A stretch of DNA of 38,915 bases, from NCBI RefSeq assembly GCF_019037185.1, contig NZ_JAHHXM010000027.1, positions 1 to 38,915 on the forward strand, read 5' to 3'. Within the stretch, counting starts at the first letter, position 1, and every line of letters begins with the position of its first letter. Positions 9,187-17,401 of the stretch are shown in pieces. This DNA is from Oceanobacillus caeni (GTDB taxonomy: Bacteria; Bacillota; Bacilli; Bacillales; Amphibacillaceae). The notes beneath the pieces are model-generated. The model saw only the letters and a program-made list of their open reading frames with translations. It was not told the DNA's origin and ran no database searches. Made by a program: the position numbers and the translations under genes.

Positions 9187-10911
9187 ATGACAAATAAAGT
9201 GATTTTACCCCCGCAGCCCGGAACACCTAGTGATGTGGAGCGGATAAAGCGTGAGAGTAACTATTTGCGTGGGACGCTCATGGAGACAATCCAAGATCCG
9301 ATCAGTTCAGGGATACCCGATGACGATAATCGATTAATGAAGTTTCATGGAAGTTACTTGCAAGATGATCGGGATCTGCGAAATGAACGTAGGCGTCAAA
9401 AGTTAGAACCAGCTTACCAGTTCATGGTACGTGTGCGTGCTCCGGGTGGTGTTGCGACACCGGAGCAATGGTTGGTGATGGACGATGTGGCCTGTAAATA
9501 TGGCAATGGAACACTCAAATTAACTACTAGACAGTCGTTTCAAATGCATGGAATTTTAAAGTGGAATATGAAACAAACCATTCAGGAAATTAATGCGGCA
9601 TTGATGGATACATTGGCAGCCTGCGGTGATGTAAATCGAAATGTCATGTGTAATCCGAATCCTTATCAGTCCGAAATTCACAGCGAAGTTTACGGGTGGG
9701 CTCAGAAACTAAGTGAGTATCTCTCGCCACAAACAAACGCTTATCATGAAATTTGGCTTGATGGGGAAAAAGTGGTTGATAGTCAGGAAACAGCGGAAGA
9801 GACGGAGCCGATGTATGGTGCACTCTATTTACCGCGCAAATTTAAGATTGGCGTGGCAGTTCCACCTTCTAACGATATTGATGTATTTTCCCAAGATCTA
9901 GGATTTATAGCAATTATAGAAGATGGAAAACTTGCGGGATTTAATATTGCTGTTGGAGGCGGCATGGGGATGACGCATGGTGATAAGGAAACATATCCTC
10001 AGTTAGCCCGAGTAATTGGTTTCTGTACACCAGATAAGCTTATCGAAGTAGCAGAGAAGGTGATCACGATCCAGCGTGATTATGGTAACCGGTCCGTAAG
10101 AAAGAATGCTAGATTCAAATATACCATCGATGCACGGGGACTGGAGTGGATTGTTACTGAACTCAATGAAAGGTTAGGTTGGAAACTGCAAGCACCGCGT
10201 AACTATCATTTCGATCATAATGGAGACCGTTACGGTTGGGTGAAGGGAAGTAATGACAAATGGCATTTTACTCTTTTTATCCAAAACGGTCGGATTAAAG
10301 ATTCGGATGAATATCCATTGATGACCGGTTTGCGCGAAATCGCCAAAATTCATACCGGTGATTTCCGGCTTACTCCGAACCAAAACCTAATTATAAGTAA
10401 TGTGTCGGAACACGAAAAACAGGACATTATTCAACTAATTGACAAATATGGATTAACAGATGGGAAGCAGTATTCCGCATTGCGACGGAATTCAATGGCC
10501 TGTGTTGCCTTCCCAACTTGTGGGCTGGCGATGGCCGAGTCGGAACGATATCTGCCTTTACTATTAGATAAACTGGAGTTGATTATCGACGAGGCGGGAT
10601 TACGTGATCAAGAAATTATTATACGCATGTCGGGTTGCCCAAATGGATGTTCACGCCCCGCTTTAGGAGAAATTGCTTTTATCGGCAAAGGGCCGGGTAA
10701 ATACAATATGTATTTAGGAGCTGGTTTTGCTGGAGACCGGCTGAATAAACTTTACCGGGAAAATATCGGTGAAGAAGAAATATTAGAATTGCTTCGGCCG
10801 CTTATTTTTCAATACGCAAAGGAAAGGCAAGAGGGCGAACATTTTGGGGACTTTGTAATCCGTGCAGGTCATGTGAAAGAAGTACAATCGGGATTAGACT
10901 TCCATGATTAA
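9187..10911 (+). CDS. cysI: Sulfite reductase hemoprotein beta subunit
   Basis: CysI performs the six-electron reduction of sulfite to sulfide on a siroheme coupled to a [4Fe-4S] cluster. The 574-residue protein has the four cluster ligands in the expected C-x5-C and C-x3-C pattern (C439, C445, C484, C488; the second within [10 protein letters not shown]), and an N-terminal [15 protein letters not shown] segment typical of the family. The ATG at 9187 is set by AGAGGAG (about 9171-9177); an upstream in-frame ATG at 9148 would overlap the end of cysJ and lacks a good site. The gap to cysJ is 25 nt. Confidence 0.95.
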   Translation: MTNKVILPPQPGTPSDVERIKRESNYLRGTLMETIQDPISSGIPDDDNRLMKFHGSYLQDDRDLRNERRRQKLEPAYQFMVRVRAPGGVATPEQWLVMDDVACKYGNGTLKLTTRQSFQMHGILKWNMKQTIQEINAALMDTLAACGDVNRNVMCNPNPYQSEIHSEVYGWAQKLSEYLSPQTNAYHEIWLDGEKVVDSQETAEETEPMYGALYLPRKFKIGVAVPPSNDIDVFSQDLGFIAIIEDGKLAGFNIAVGGGMGMTHGDKETYPQLARVIGFCTPDKLIEVAEKVITIQRDYGNRSVRKNARFKYTIDARGLEWIVTELNERLGWKLQAPRNYHFDHNGDRYGWVKGSNDKWHFTLFIQNGRIKDSDEYPLMTGLREIAKIHTGDFRLTPNQNLIISNVSEHEKQDIIQLIDKYGLTDGKQYSALRRNSMACVAFPTCGLAMAESERYLPLLLDKLELIIDEAGLRDQEIIIRMSGCPNGCSRPALGEIAFIGKGPGKYNMYLGAGFAGDRLNKLYRENIGEEEILELLRPLIFQYAKERQEGEHFGDFVIRAGHVKEVQSGLDFHD

Positions 10912-10964
10912 AAATGGCCCTATGTAGCAAAACGGAAAGTACAAGATTTTCTTTTTAGGTCTCC

Positions 10965-11020
10965 GATTTGCATAAGTGCAACTACGGCATTCATCCAAAG
11001 GCTTGACGAATGCCAAGCCT
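10965..11020. repeat. Copy A of the dispersed intergenic repeat family (partial)
   Basis: A 28-nt stretch (10965-10992), starting GATTTGCATAAGTGCAAC, is identical to 20559-20586 upstream of cdaA. An inverted pair follows in each copy (GGCATTC with GAATGCC here), so the copies share structure as well as sequence. It sits in the 170-nt gap between cysI and sirC, which is otherwise unremarkable. Confidence 0.7.
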
Positions 11021-11081
11021 TATAACATTAAAAAATAAAAAAATGGGTCTATATAAAGTTTGCTTACAGGGTGGTTAAAGA

Positions 11082-11705
11082 ATGGAATCATATCCCATAA
11101 TGCTGAACATAAAAGGGAAGGATGCGGTCGTTGTAGGTGGTGGGCAGATCGCCTACAGAAAAATAGTTAGCTTGATACAGGCTGGTGCAAGCGTAACTGT
11201 CGTTAGCCCGAAGCTCCATGCAAATGTAGAAAAACTGTTTATTGATAAGCAAATTTCTTGGAGAAATAAGGAATTTGAACCAACTGATCTGGAAGCTACC
11301 TGGATTGTAATTGCAGCCACAAATAGTAGGGAAGTTAACGCATTCGTTGCATCATCAGCCGGAGACCATCAACTTGTCAATGTTGTAGATAATCAGGAAC
11401 TTGGCAATTTTCAAGTCCCCGCGAAGCTATCGAGAGGGAAATTGACGATCAGTGTAGCAACAGAAGGAGCTAGCCCTGGGCTGTCAAAAGTAATTTGTAA
11501 TGAACTGGGGGAAATCTATGACGATTCTTATGAACAATATCTTAGTTTCCTTGCTGTGGCCCGGGAAAAAGTGAAACATTCCAACATGAGCAAAAAAACA
11601 AAAACAAAATTATTAAAAACCATCACGAATGAAGAATATAGGAAATCCAAAGATAAACAAAGGGCCTTTCTTGAATTGTTTGGGAGGAATGAGGAGTGTG
11701 TTTAA
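11082..11705 (+). CDS. sirC: Precorrin-2 dehydrogenase (siroheme synthesis)
   Basis: SirC oxidises precorrin-2 to sirohydrochlorin with NAD. The 207-residue protein starts with a Rossmann fold (VVVGGGQIAYRK, about 16-27), followed by a LSRGKLTISVATEGASPGLS segment typical of the family. It matches ylnF of the Bacillus subtilis cysH operon. It is probably the last gene of the operon, although the 170-nt gap after cysI holds a repeat copy and could carry its own promoter. A hairpin terminator follows at 11755. Confidence 0.9.
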   Translation: MESYPIMLNIKGKDAVVVGGGQIAYRKIVSLIQAGASVTVVSPKLHANVEKLFIDKQISWRNKEFEPTDLEATWIVIAATNSREVNAFVASSAGDHQLVNVVDNQELGNFQVPAKLSRGKLTISVATEGASPGLSKVICNELGEIYDDSYEQYLSFLAVAREKVKHSNMSKKTKTKLLKTITNEEYRKSKDKQRAFLELFGRNEECV

Positions 11706-11754
11706 TTTAATAGTCAGCTAGATAAAATCACGATATGAGATAGAATAAAAATTT

Positions 11755-11804
11755 GAAAGTGTGTAATAAGTTAACATTAAACTTGTCACACACTTTCGTT
11801 TTTT
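11755..11804 (+). terminator. Intrinsic terminator after sirC
   Basis: GAAAGTGTGT (11755-11764) pairs perfectly with ACACACTTTC (11788-11797), followed by a T-rich tail. It ends the sulfur operon before the convergent fabI gene. A second weaker inverted repeat (AATTTTCTA 11831-11839 and its complement 11858-11866) lies nearer fabI but lacks a T-run on the minus strand. Confidence 0.75.
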
Positions 11805-11891
11805 CCTAAATCATTAGAACGCAACTTTTTAATTTTCTATGCAAAAAACTCTGAAAGTAGAAAATTAATCTTCAAGTTTTCTAAAAGAAAA

Positions 11892-12668
11892 TTACCCACC
11901 GATGATATGGAACCCAGAGTCAACGTGTAGTACTTCACCTGTTATTCCTCTAGATAGGTCACTAACGAAGAATAATGTTGCATCACCTACTTGATCTTGG
12001 TCTACCCCACGGCGTAAAGGTGCTTTTTCTTCTAAAAGATGAGTTTTTTCATTAAATCCAGATACTCCTTTTGCAGAAAGAGTACGAATTGGCCCAGCAG
12101 AAATAGCATTTACACGAATACCATATTTTCCAACGTCTTCTGCCAAGTAACGCACACTTGCTTCCAGTGATGCTTTAGCAACTCCCATGACGTTGTAATT
12201 TGGAATGACTCTTTCTGCTCCCAAATAGGTTTGAGTAACAATACTCCCGCCCTCTGTCATTATTTCCTTAGCAGCTTTCGTAACTGCAACTAATGAATAG
12301 GCACTTATCTCTTGAGCAAGAAGAAATCCATCTCGTGAAGTGTCAGCATATTCCCCCTGTAGTTCTTCACGGTTTGCAAAAGCTACGGAATGAATTAATC
12401 CATGAATTACACCAATTTCATCTTTAATTTTGGCAAATGCCTCATTAATACTCTCGTCACTGGCAACATCACAAGATACAATTAATTTAGGCTCAATTTC
12501 GTGTTTCTCTAACAGTTTTACTAACTTTTTATAAGAACGTTCCTGTCTATTCGTAAATATTAGATTTGCACCAGCTTGGTGTAAAGATTTGGTAATTCCC
12601 CAAGCGATGCTTCTTTCGTTTGCAACGCCCATTACAACAATGTTTTTTCCTTCTAATAACCCTGACAT
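11892..12668 (-). CDS. fabI: Enoyl-[acyl-carrier-protein] reductase (NADH), FabI type
   Basis: FabI reduces trans-2-enoyl-ACP in the last step of each fatty-acid elongation cycle. The 258-residue protein is an extended short-chain dehydrogenase with the nucleotide-binding GVANERSIAWGI (14-25) and the catalytic residues Y148, Y158 and K165 (in TYLG and NYNVMGVAK). It is transcribed alone on the minus strand, convergent with sirC and divergent from the tRNA array. GGAGGG upstream of the ATG is a strong ribosome site. Confidence 0.95.
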   Translation of the reverse strand: MSGLLEGKNIVVMGVANERSIAWGITKSLHQAGANLIFTNRQERSYKKLVKLLEKHEIEPKLIVSCDVASDESINEAFAKIKDEIGVIHGLIHSVAFANREELQGEYADTSRDGFLLAQEISAYSLVAVTKAAKEIMTEGGSIVTQTYLGAERVIPNYNVMGVAKASLEASVRYLAEDVGKYGIRVNAISAGPIRTLSAKGVSGFNEKTHLLEEKAPLRRGVDQDQVGDATLFFVSDLSRGITGEVLHVDSGFHIIGG

Positions 12669-12698
12669 GGTTAACCCTCCATAATTATCTTTTTGTCC

Positions 12699-12762
12699 AT
12701 TATAACCTAATAAGCTGATAGAAATAAAATATTTAATAATAGATATTATTACTTACTACTAA
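12699..12762 (-). promoter_or_regulatory. fabI promoter region with a FapR-like operator
   Basis: On the minus strand TATAAT is present at 12704-12699, 31 nt upstream of the ATG; its -35 is weak. Farther upstream, 12762-12746 reads TTAGTAGTAAGTAATAA, one mismatch from the palindromic half-sites TTAGTA and TACTAA of the FapR box. FapR represses fabI in Bacillus and is relieved by malonyl-CoA (established knowledge). The site is about 40 nt upstream of the TATAAT, so an unseen upstream promoter may be the regulated one. Confidence 0.5.
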
Positions 12763-12808
12763 ATGGAGGGTTAATAACAATAATCTATAAAAAAGTTTAA
12801 AATAACTA

Positions 12809-12837
12809 TTTACAAATTATGTGGAACTATGTATAAT
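12809..12837 (+). promoter_or_regulatory. Promoter of the tRNA array
   Basis: TTTACA (12809-12814), a 17-nt spacer and TATAAT (12832-12837) lie 38 nt upstream of the first tRNA gene. Confidence 0.7.
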
Positions 12838-12875
12838 AAAATTCGTCAGTCTTTGACTAGTTTAAAAACTTAACT

Positions 12876-12950
12876 GGCCCGTTGGTCAAGCGGTTAAGAC
12901 ACCGCCCTTTCACGGCGGTAACACGGGTTCGAATCCCGTACGGGTCACCA
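12876..12950 (+). tRNA. tRNA-Glu (anticodon TTC)
   Basis: The cloverleaf folds with acceptor arms GGCCCGT and ACGGGTC, an anticodon stem CCGCC/GGCGG around CTTTCAC, a GGTTCGAATC T-arm and an encoded CCA. First gene of the six-tRNA array. Confidence 0.95.
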
Positions 12951-12977
12951 TTTTCAAGGAATGCATGTTAAGTATGC

Positions 12978-13053
12978 GACGTCCTGGGACTACGATTACT
13001 CGTCCCACCGTAAAAATTTATTACAACGCATGCACTAACACATCCTGTGTGTC
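12978..13053. repeat. Copy D of the dispersed repeat family (core module)
   Basis: Bases 12980-13014 match 22754-22788 at 33 of 35 positions (CGTCCTGGGACT...CGATTACTCGT...CCACCGTAAA). The module lies between tRNA-Glu and tRNA-Val and carries short inverted repeats of its own, such as GCATGC-type pairs around it. Confidence 0.7.
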
Positions 13054-13129
13054 GGAGGATTAGCTCAGCTGGGAGAGCACCTGCCTTACAAGCAGGGGGT
13101 CACAGGTTCGAGCCCTGTATCCTCCACCA
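13054..13129 (+). tRNA. tRNA-Val (anticodon TAC)
   Basis: Acceptor arms GGAGGAT and ATCCTCC, anticodon stem CCTGC/GCAGG around CTTACAA, T-arm GGTTCGAGCC and an encoded CCA. Confidence 0.95.
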
Positions 13130-13130
13130 T

Positions 13131-13203
<73 letters not shown>

Positions 13204-13217
13204 TCATTTATTTAAAT

Positions 13218-13469
13218 GGCTGTTCAAAAGGAGAATGAAAAGGACCGAGGTCGGCTAAGTGCGCAACATCTTGTTGCAACGCCGACATTAGCACGTCGTG
13301 TGCGTCGCAGTTCGAGACGGCGTAGCTTTGAGTAGCGGAACGTATGCAATTAATACGTGAGCAGACGCTTTTGCACGCCGGAAAAGTAATTTCTTTTCCA
13401 AGGAGCGGAAAAGAAAGCTAACTAGAAACGTCGAAGTGTCATTTTCACCGGACTTTTTGAACAACCTCT
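13218..13469. repeat. Copy E of the dispersed repeat family (long form with terminal inverted repeats)
   Basis: This 252-nt element fills the gap between tRNA-Thr and tRNA-Tyr. Its ends are inverted copies of each other (GGCTGTTCAAAAG at the left, CTTTTTGAACAACCT at the right). The left end continues AGAATGAAAAGGACCGAGG and the right end is GTGTCATTTTCACCGGAC. The interior is GC-rich and self-complementary (for example GGAAAAGAAA and TTTCTTTTCC near 13390-13410) and has no coding frame. The same ends recur at 18601, 20331 and 22705. Confidence 0.75.
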
Positions 13470-13508
13470 AAAAAATAAGTATTATAAATATAGATTGGGT
13501 AATAATAT

Positions 13509-13593
13509 GGAGGGGTAGCGAAGTGGCTAAACGCGGCGGACTGTAAATCCGCTCCCTCTGGGTTCGGCAGTTCGAATCTGCCCCCCTCCACCA
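13509..13593 (+). tRNA. tRNA-Tyr (anticodon GTA)
   Basis: An 85-nt class II tRNA with a long variable arm. Acceptor arms GGAGGGG and CCCCTCC, anticodon stem GCGGA/TCCGC around CTGTAAA, encoded CCA. Confidence 0.95.
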
Positions 13594-13603
13594 CTAGAAT
13601 CGT

Positions 13604-13678
13604 TGGGCCATAGCCAAGCGGTAAGGCATCGGGTTTTGATCCCGTGTACCCTAGGTTCGAATCCTAGTGGCCCAGCCA
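13604..13678 (+). tRNA. tRNA-Gln (anticodon TTG)
   Basis: Acceptor arms TGGGCCA and TGGCCCA, anticodon stem CGGG/CCCG around the TTTTGAT loop, encoded CCA. Confidence 0.95.
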
Positions 13679-13681
13679 TAC

Positions 13682-13757
13682 GAGCCATTAGCTCAGTCGG
13701 TAGAGCATCTGACTTTTAATCAGAGGGTCGAAGGTTCGAATCCTTCATGGCTCACCA
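13682..13757 (+). tRNA. tRNA-Lys (anticodon TTT)
   Basis: Acceptor arms GAGCCAT and ATGGCTC, anticodon stem CTGA/TCAG around CTTTTAA, encoded CCA. Last tRNA of the array. Confidence 0.95.
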
Positions 13758-14135
13758 TGAATTAACCAACAATTACTGAAATATCTTAATATAAACAAGG
13801 TCAAGACTATGGCCTTGTTTATTTGCATTTTAAGGTAACTTTTTACATAATGAATAAGATAGTCTTTTTTAACGAAAGGAAGAAAGAATAATTATCTTCT
13901 TCAGAATGAGTGCAATTCAGGCAACATTCTCCTAATCATTTAGCGAATGTTAATATAAGAAATATTAAAGGCGAACAAATACTAGTTTTTCTAAGAAAAT
14001 GATGATAAATTATAGTATGATAAAAAAATAATTTAATTATGAATTTACCTATGCATGTTATAATAAATAGAAGAAATCTTTGAATCATTTTACACTGGTT
14101 TATTTGAATTTTTGTATATAAAAAGGATGATAAGT
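13758..14135 (+). other. Intergenic region with terminator after the tRNA array and leader of the mevalonate operon
   Basis: AAACAAGG (13793-13800) pairs with CCTTGTTT (13813-13820) ahead of a T-rich tail and probably terminates the tRNA transcript. No gene is supported in the remainder. A TATAAT at 14059-14064 is a candidate -10 for the mevalonate operon, but its -35 is poor. AAAGG at 14122-14126 is the ribosome site for the HMG-CoA reductase gene. Confidence 0.55.
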
Positions 14136-15425
14136 ATGGATACTTCCAGAATTCCAGGATTTTATAATATGACTGTTCAAGAGCGGCTTGAAGTTTTGAG
14201 TAGGTTGCATGGACTTCAGGATGAAGATATTGAAAATTTAATAATTGATTCGTCATTAGATGTGGGTACAGCGGATAAGATGATTGAGAATGTTATCGGA
14301 ACCTTTGAATTGCCGTTAGGCTTAGGGTTGAACTTCTTGATTAACGGTAAGGAATACGTAATTCCTATGGCTATTGAAGAGGCATCCGTAGTAGCTTCAG
14401 CAAGTCATATTGCAAAAATCGTGAGAAACGCTGGAGGATTTACTACGGAGTCGACCGAAAGAGTGATGATAGGCCAGATTCAAGTTGTAGGATGTTCAGA
14501 CTTCATATTAGCAAAAGAAGAAATACTTCAAAATAAATCGGTTTTATTAGAAGCTGCGAATAATGCCTATCCAAGCATTGTTTCGAGAGGTGGAGGCGCA
14601 GAGGATCTTGACGTTAGAATTTTAAATGAGGGTTCTGACTCAGTTTATAGTCAAATGCTTATCATCCACCTTTACATTAATACATGTGATGCAATGGGAG
14701 CTAATATGATTAATACAATGGTTGAATCCATTGCACCGCTTGTTGAAGAAATAACTAAAGGCAAAGTATATTTGCGAATTTTATCGAATTATGCAGATAG
14801 ATGTCTTGCGAAAGCACGTTGTGTCATATCTCCAGAATTATTACAGACAGGAGATTTTTCTGGAGAAGAAGTACGCGACGGAGTAATTCATGCTTATCAA
14901 TTTGCAGCATCGGATCCTTATCGGGCTGTAACACATAATAAAGGAATTATGAACGGTATTGATCCAATTGTTATCGCAACCGGAAATGACTGGAGAGCGG
15001 TAGAAGCAGGCGCTCATGCGTATGCAGCAAGAAATGGCCAGTATAGTTCTATGACTAATTGGTTTAAAGATGAAAATGGGAATTTAGTAGGCGAATTGGA
15101 ATTACCAATGTCGGTTGGCACGGTTGGAGGGGCTACACGTGTTCATCCTCTAGCTAAATTTTCATTAGATTTATTAGGGGTAAAATCGGCTAAAGAGCTA
15201 GCGGAAGTTATTGTAGCTGTAGGATTAGCCCAAAATCTTGGTGCGCTCAAAGCCCTAGCAACAGATGGTATTCAAAAAGGACATATGGCATTGCACTCCC
15301 GCTCTGTTGCAATTGCGGCAGGAGCTACAGGGGAGATGATTGATATTATTGCTCAAGAATTAATTAAAGAAAAGCAAATCCGTGTTGGAAAAGCTAAAGA
15401 ATTGGTGGAACAATATAAAAAATGA
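14136..15425 (+). CDS. mvaA: Hydroxymethylglutaryl-CoA reductase, class II (degradative-type fold)
   Basis: This enzyme reduces HMG-CoA to mevalonate, the committed step of the mevalonate route. The 429-residue protein is of bacterial class II length and shows ENVIGTFELPLGL (51-63), the catalytic glutamate region EEASVVA (81-87), a DAMGANMINTMVE segment at about 185, GTVGGATRVHPLAKFSL, and the catalytic histidine in GHMALHSRS (about 382-390). The ATG at 14136 is best placed behind AAAGG; in-frame ATGs at 14112 and 14127 are too far from or too close to it. Its stop overlaps the next start (ATGA), so translation is probably coupled. Biosynthetic direction is inferred from the three kinase/decarboxylase genes that follow. 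Confidence 0.95.
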   Translation: MDTSRIPGFYNMTVQERLEVLSRLHGLQDEDIENLIIDSSLDVGTADKMIENVIGTFELPLGLGLNFLINGKEYVIPMAIEEASVVASASHIAKIVRNAGGFTTESTERVMIGQIQVVGCSDFILAKEEILQNKSVLLEAANNAYPSIVSRGGGAEDLDVRILNEGSDSVYSQMLIIHLYINTCDAMGANMINTMVESIAPLVEEITKGKVYLRILSNYADRCLAKARCVISPELLQTGDFSGEEVRDGVIHAYQFAASDPYRAVTHNKGIMNGIDPIVIATGNDWRAVEAGAHAYAARNGQYSSMTNWFKDENGNLVGELELPMSVGTVGGATRVHPLAKFSLDLLGVKSAKELAEVIVAVGLAQNLGALKALATDGIQKGHMALHSRSVAIAAGATGEMIDIIAQELIKEKQIRVGKAKELVEQYKK

Positions 15426-16384
15426 GTGCAGAAAAAGTAACAATAACAGAAAAGACGGCTATTGGTGTAGCTCATAGTAAATTAATATTAATCGGGGAGC
15501 ATGCGGTTGTACACGGACAACCCGCTATTGCGATTCCTTTTCCATTAATAGGTGTTGAAACAGTTATTGAGCAGGTTTCAGGCTCTATTAAAATAGATAG
15601 TGCTTTTTATCACGGCCCGATGGTTCACGCCCCTGAATCATTACAAGGGATTGTTAGATGTGTAAATAGAACGTTAGACTATTTAGACATACCTAAACAA
15701 GACTTATTAATCCGTATTAGCTCTTCTATCCCTCCTGGAAAGGGCTTAGGCTCTAGTGCTTCAGTAGCCATTTCAATTGTTCGTTCCTTATTTGCTTTTG
15801 CGAATCGAACGTATTCTGAAGATGAGCTTTTGGAGCTAGCTAATATTGCAGAAACCTTTGCACATGGTCAGCCAAGTGGTATTGATACTTTGACAATCAC
15901 GTCAAGGTCACCAGTATGGTTTGAGAAAGACTTTCCAATCGAGTATCTCGATTTAAAAGAAGATTACTATTTTGTTGTTGCAGATTCAGGGCGGGTAGGC
16001 GATACTCGGTTATCTGTTGAGTCTGTTGCACGCTTGCTTAAATCAACTCCTAAAAGAATACAACGTAAATTGGAAAAGATCGGTGAATTAACTCATCAAG
16101 CAAAAAGTGCCTTAGAAAAAGCAGGAAAACACATTTTAGGTGGGTTACTTGATGAAGCTCAACGCGAATTAGAAGCTTTAGGGGTTAGTGATGCAGGATT
16201 AAATCGATTAATTAATTTTGCTCGGCAAGAAGGGGCCTTGGGAGCAAAATTAACTGGCGGAGGAAATGGCGGCTGTATTATTGCCTTAGCAAGAAATGAG
16301 GTTCATTCAAGACAGCTTGCTGAAAAGCTAAGGAAATACGGTGCACATGCCGTATGGCCATTTGTATTAAAAAAACAGAATTAA
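15422..16384 (+). CDS. mvk: Mevalonate kinase
   Basis: A GHMP kinase that phosphorylates mevalonate to mevalonate 5-phosphate with ATP. The 320-residue protein has LIGEHAVVHGQPA near the N-terminus, the ATP loop PPGKGLGSSASVA (about 104-116), HGQPSGIDT and a C-terminal KLTGGGNGGC motif. The ATG overlaps the stop of the reductase gene by four bases. Confidence 0.95.
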   Translation: MSAEKVTITEKTAIGVAHSKLILIGEHAVVHGQPAIAIPFPLIGVETVIEQVSGSIKIDSAFYHGPMVHAPESLQGIVRCVNRTLDYLDIPKQDLLIRISSSIPPGKGLGSSASVAISIVRSLFAFANRTYSEDELLELANIAETFAHGQPSGIDTLTITSRSPVWFEKDFPIEYLDLKEDYYFVVADSGRVGDTRLSVESVARLLKSTPKRIQRKLEKIGELTHQAKSALEKAGKHILGGLLDEAQRELEALGVSDAGLNRLINFARQEGALGAKLTGGGNGGCIIALARNEVHSRQLAEKLRKYGAHAVWPFVLKKQN

Positions 16385-16408
16385 TATAGGTTAAAGAGGA
16401 GATATAAA

Positions 16409-17386
16409 ATGAAGGCTACAGCAAAGGCGCATACGAATATTGCTCTGATAAAATATTGGGGAAAAAGAAACGAAGAATTAATTTTGCCAACAAATAGTAG
16501 CTTATCTATCACATTAGATGGCTTTTATACAACTACTTCTGTAGCCTTTGATGAAGATCTTTCTGAAGATATATTCGTGCTTAATAATGAAGTGATTACC
16601 GGGGAAGCGTATCGTCGCGTTTCCCGGTTTCTCCATTTAATTAGAGAGACAGCAGGGAAACAGAATTTGTATGCAAGAGTAAATTCCGTTAATGAGGTAC
16701 CTACAGCCGCAGGATTTGCCTCATCTGCTTCTGGTTTTGCAGCTTTAGCTGCTGCAGGAACTCGTGCTTTAGGATTGGATTTAACCCATGAGGATTTATC
16801 TCGAATAACTAGACAAGGGTCTGGCTCTGCTTGCCGCTCCATATATGGCGGGTTTGTGGAATGGAATATGGGAGAAAGAGAAGATGGTACGGATTCCCAA
16901 GCTATTCAAATACAAACAGAAAATCATTGGGATGTGCGTGTAGCTGCTGTTGAATTGAATTCTAAAATGAAAAAGATTTCCAGTAGAGCAGGGATGAAAC
17001 GTACAGTGGAGACCTCGGCATTCTACTCTGGTTGGTTAGATAGTATTCCGAACGACTTAAAGGAAATTAAAGCAGGTATCGCAACAAAGGATTTCGAAAA
17101 AGTAGGCGCTGTTGCGGAGGCCAATTGTTTAAAAATGCATGCAACAACGTTAGGAGCGACTCCGCCATTCACGTATTGGCATGACTCTACAATGAGAGTA
17201 ATGCAGACGGTACAGGAAATGCGGGAAAAAGGTATACCAGCATATTTTACCATTGATGCGGGACCAAATGTTAAAGTACTCTATTTACCAGAAAATGAAG
17301 AACAAGTAGAGAAGATCTTGAAAGATATTCCTGACGTTCAAAATGTAACTTTAAGTAAAATAGGACCTGGAGTAACCTATCTGTAG
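16409..17386 (+). CDS. mvaD: Diphosphomevalonate decarboxylase
   Basis: Converts mevalonate 5-diphosphate to isopentenyl diphosphate with ATP. The 325-residue protein shows the family N-terminus AHTNIALIKYWGKR, PTNSSLSITLD, the phosphate loop region PTAAGFASSASGFAAL, a RQGSGSACRSIYGGF segment and YFTIDAGPNVKVL near the end. It follows mevalonate kinase by 24 nt with AAAGAGGAG as ribosome site. Confidence 0.95.
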   Translation: MKATAKAHTNIALIKYWGKRNEELILPTNSSLSITLDGFYTTTSVAFDEDLSEDIFVLNNEVITGEAYRRVSRFLHLIRETAGKQNLYARVNSVNEVPTAAGFASSASGFAALAAAGTRALGLDLTHEDLSRITRQGSGSACRSIYGGFVEWNMGEREDGTDSQAIQIQTENHWDVRVAAVELNSKMKKISSRAGMKRTVETSAFYSGWLDSIPNDLKEIKAGIATKDFEKVGAVAEANCLKMHATTLGATPPFTYWHDSTMRVMQTVQEMREKGIPAYFTIDAGPNVKVLYLPENEEQVEKILKDIPDVQNVTLSKIGPGVTYL

Positions 17387-17401
17387 GGGTTGAATATATT
17401 G

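Noticed and set aside
13936-14256. Minus-strand 106-codon frame upstream of the HMG-CoA reductase gene
   Set aside because: It runs through AT-rich intergenic DNA into the 5' end of a certain gene and resembles no protein family.
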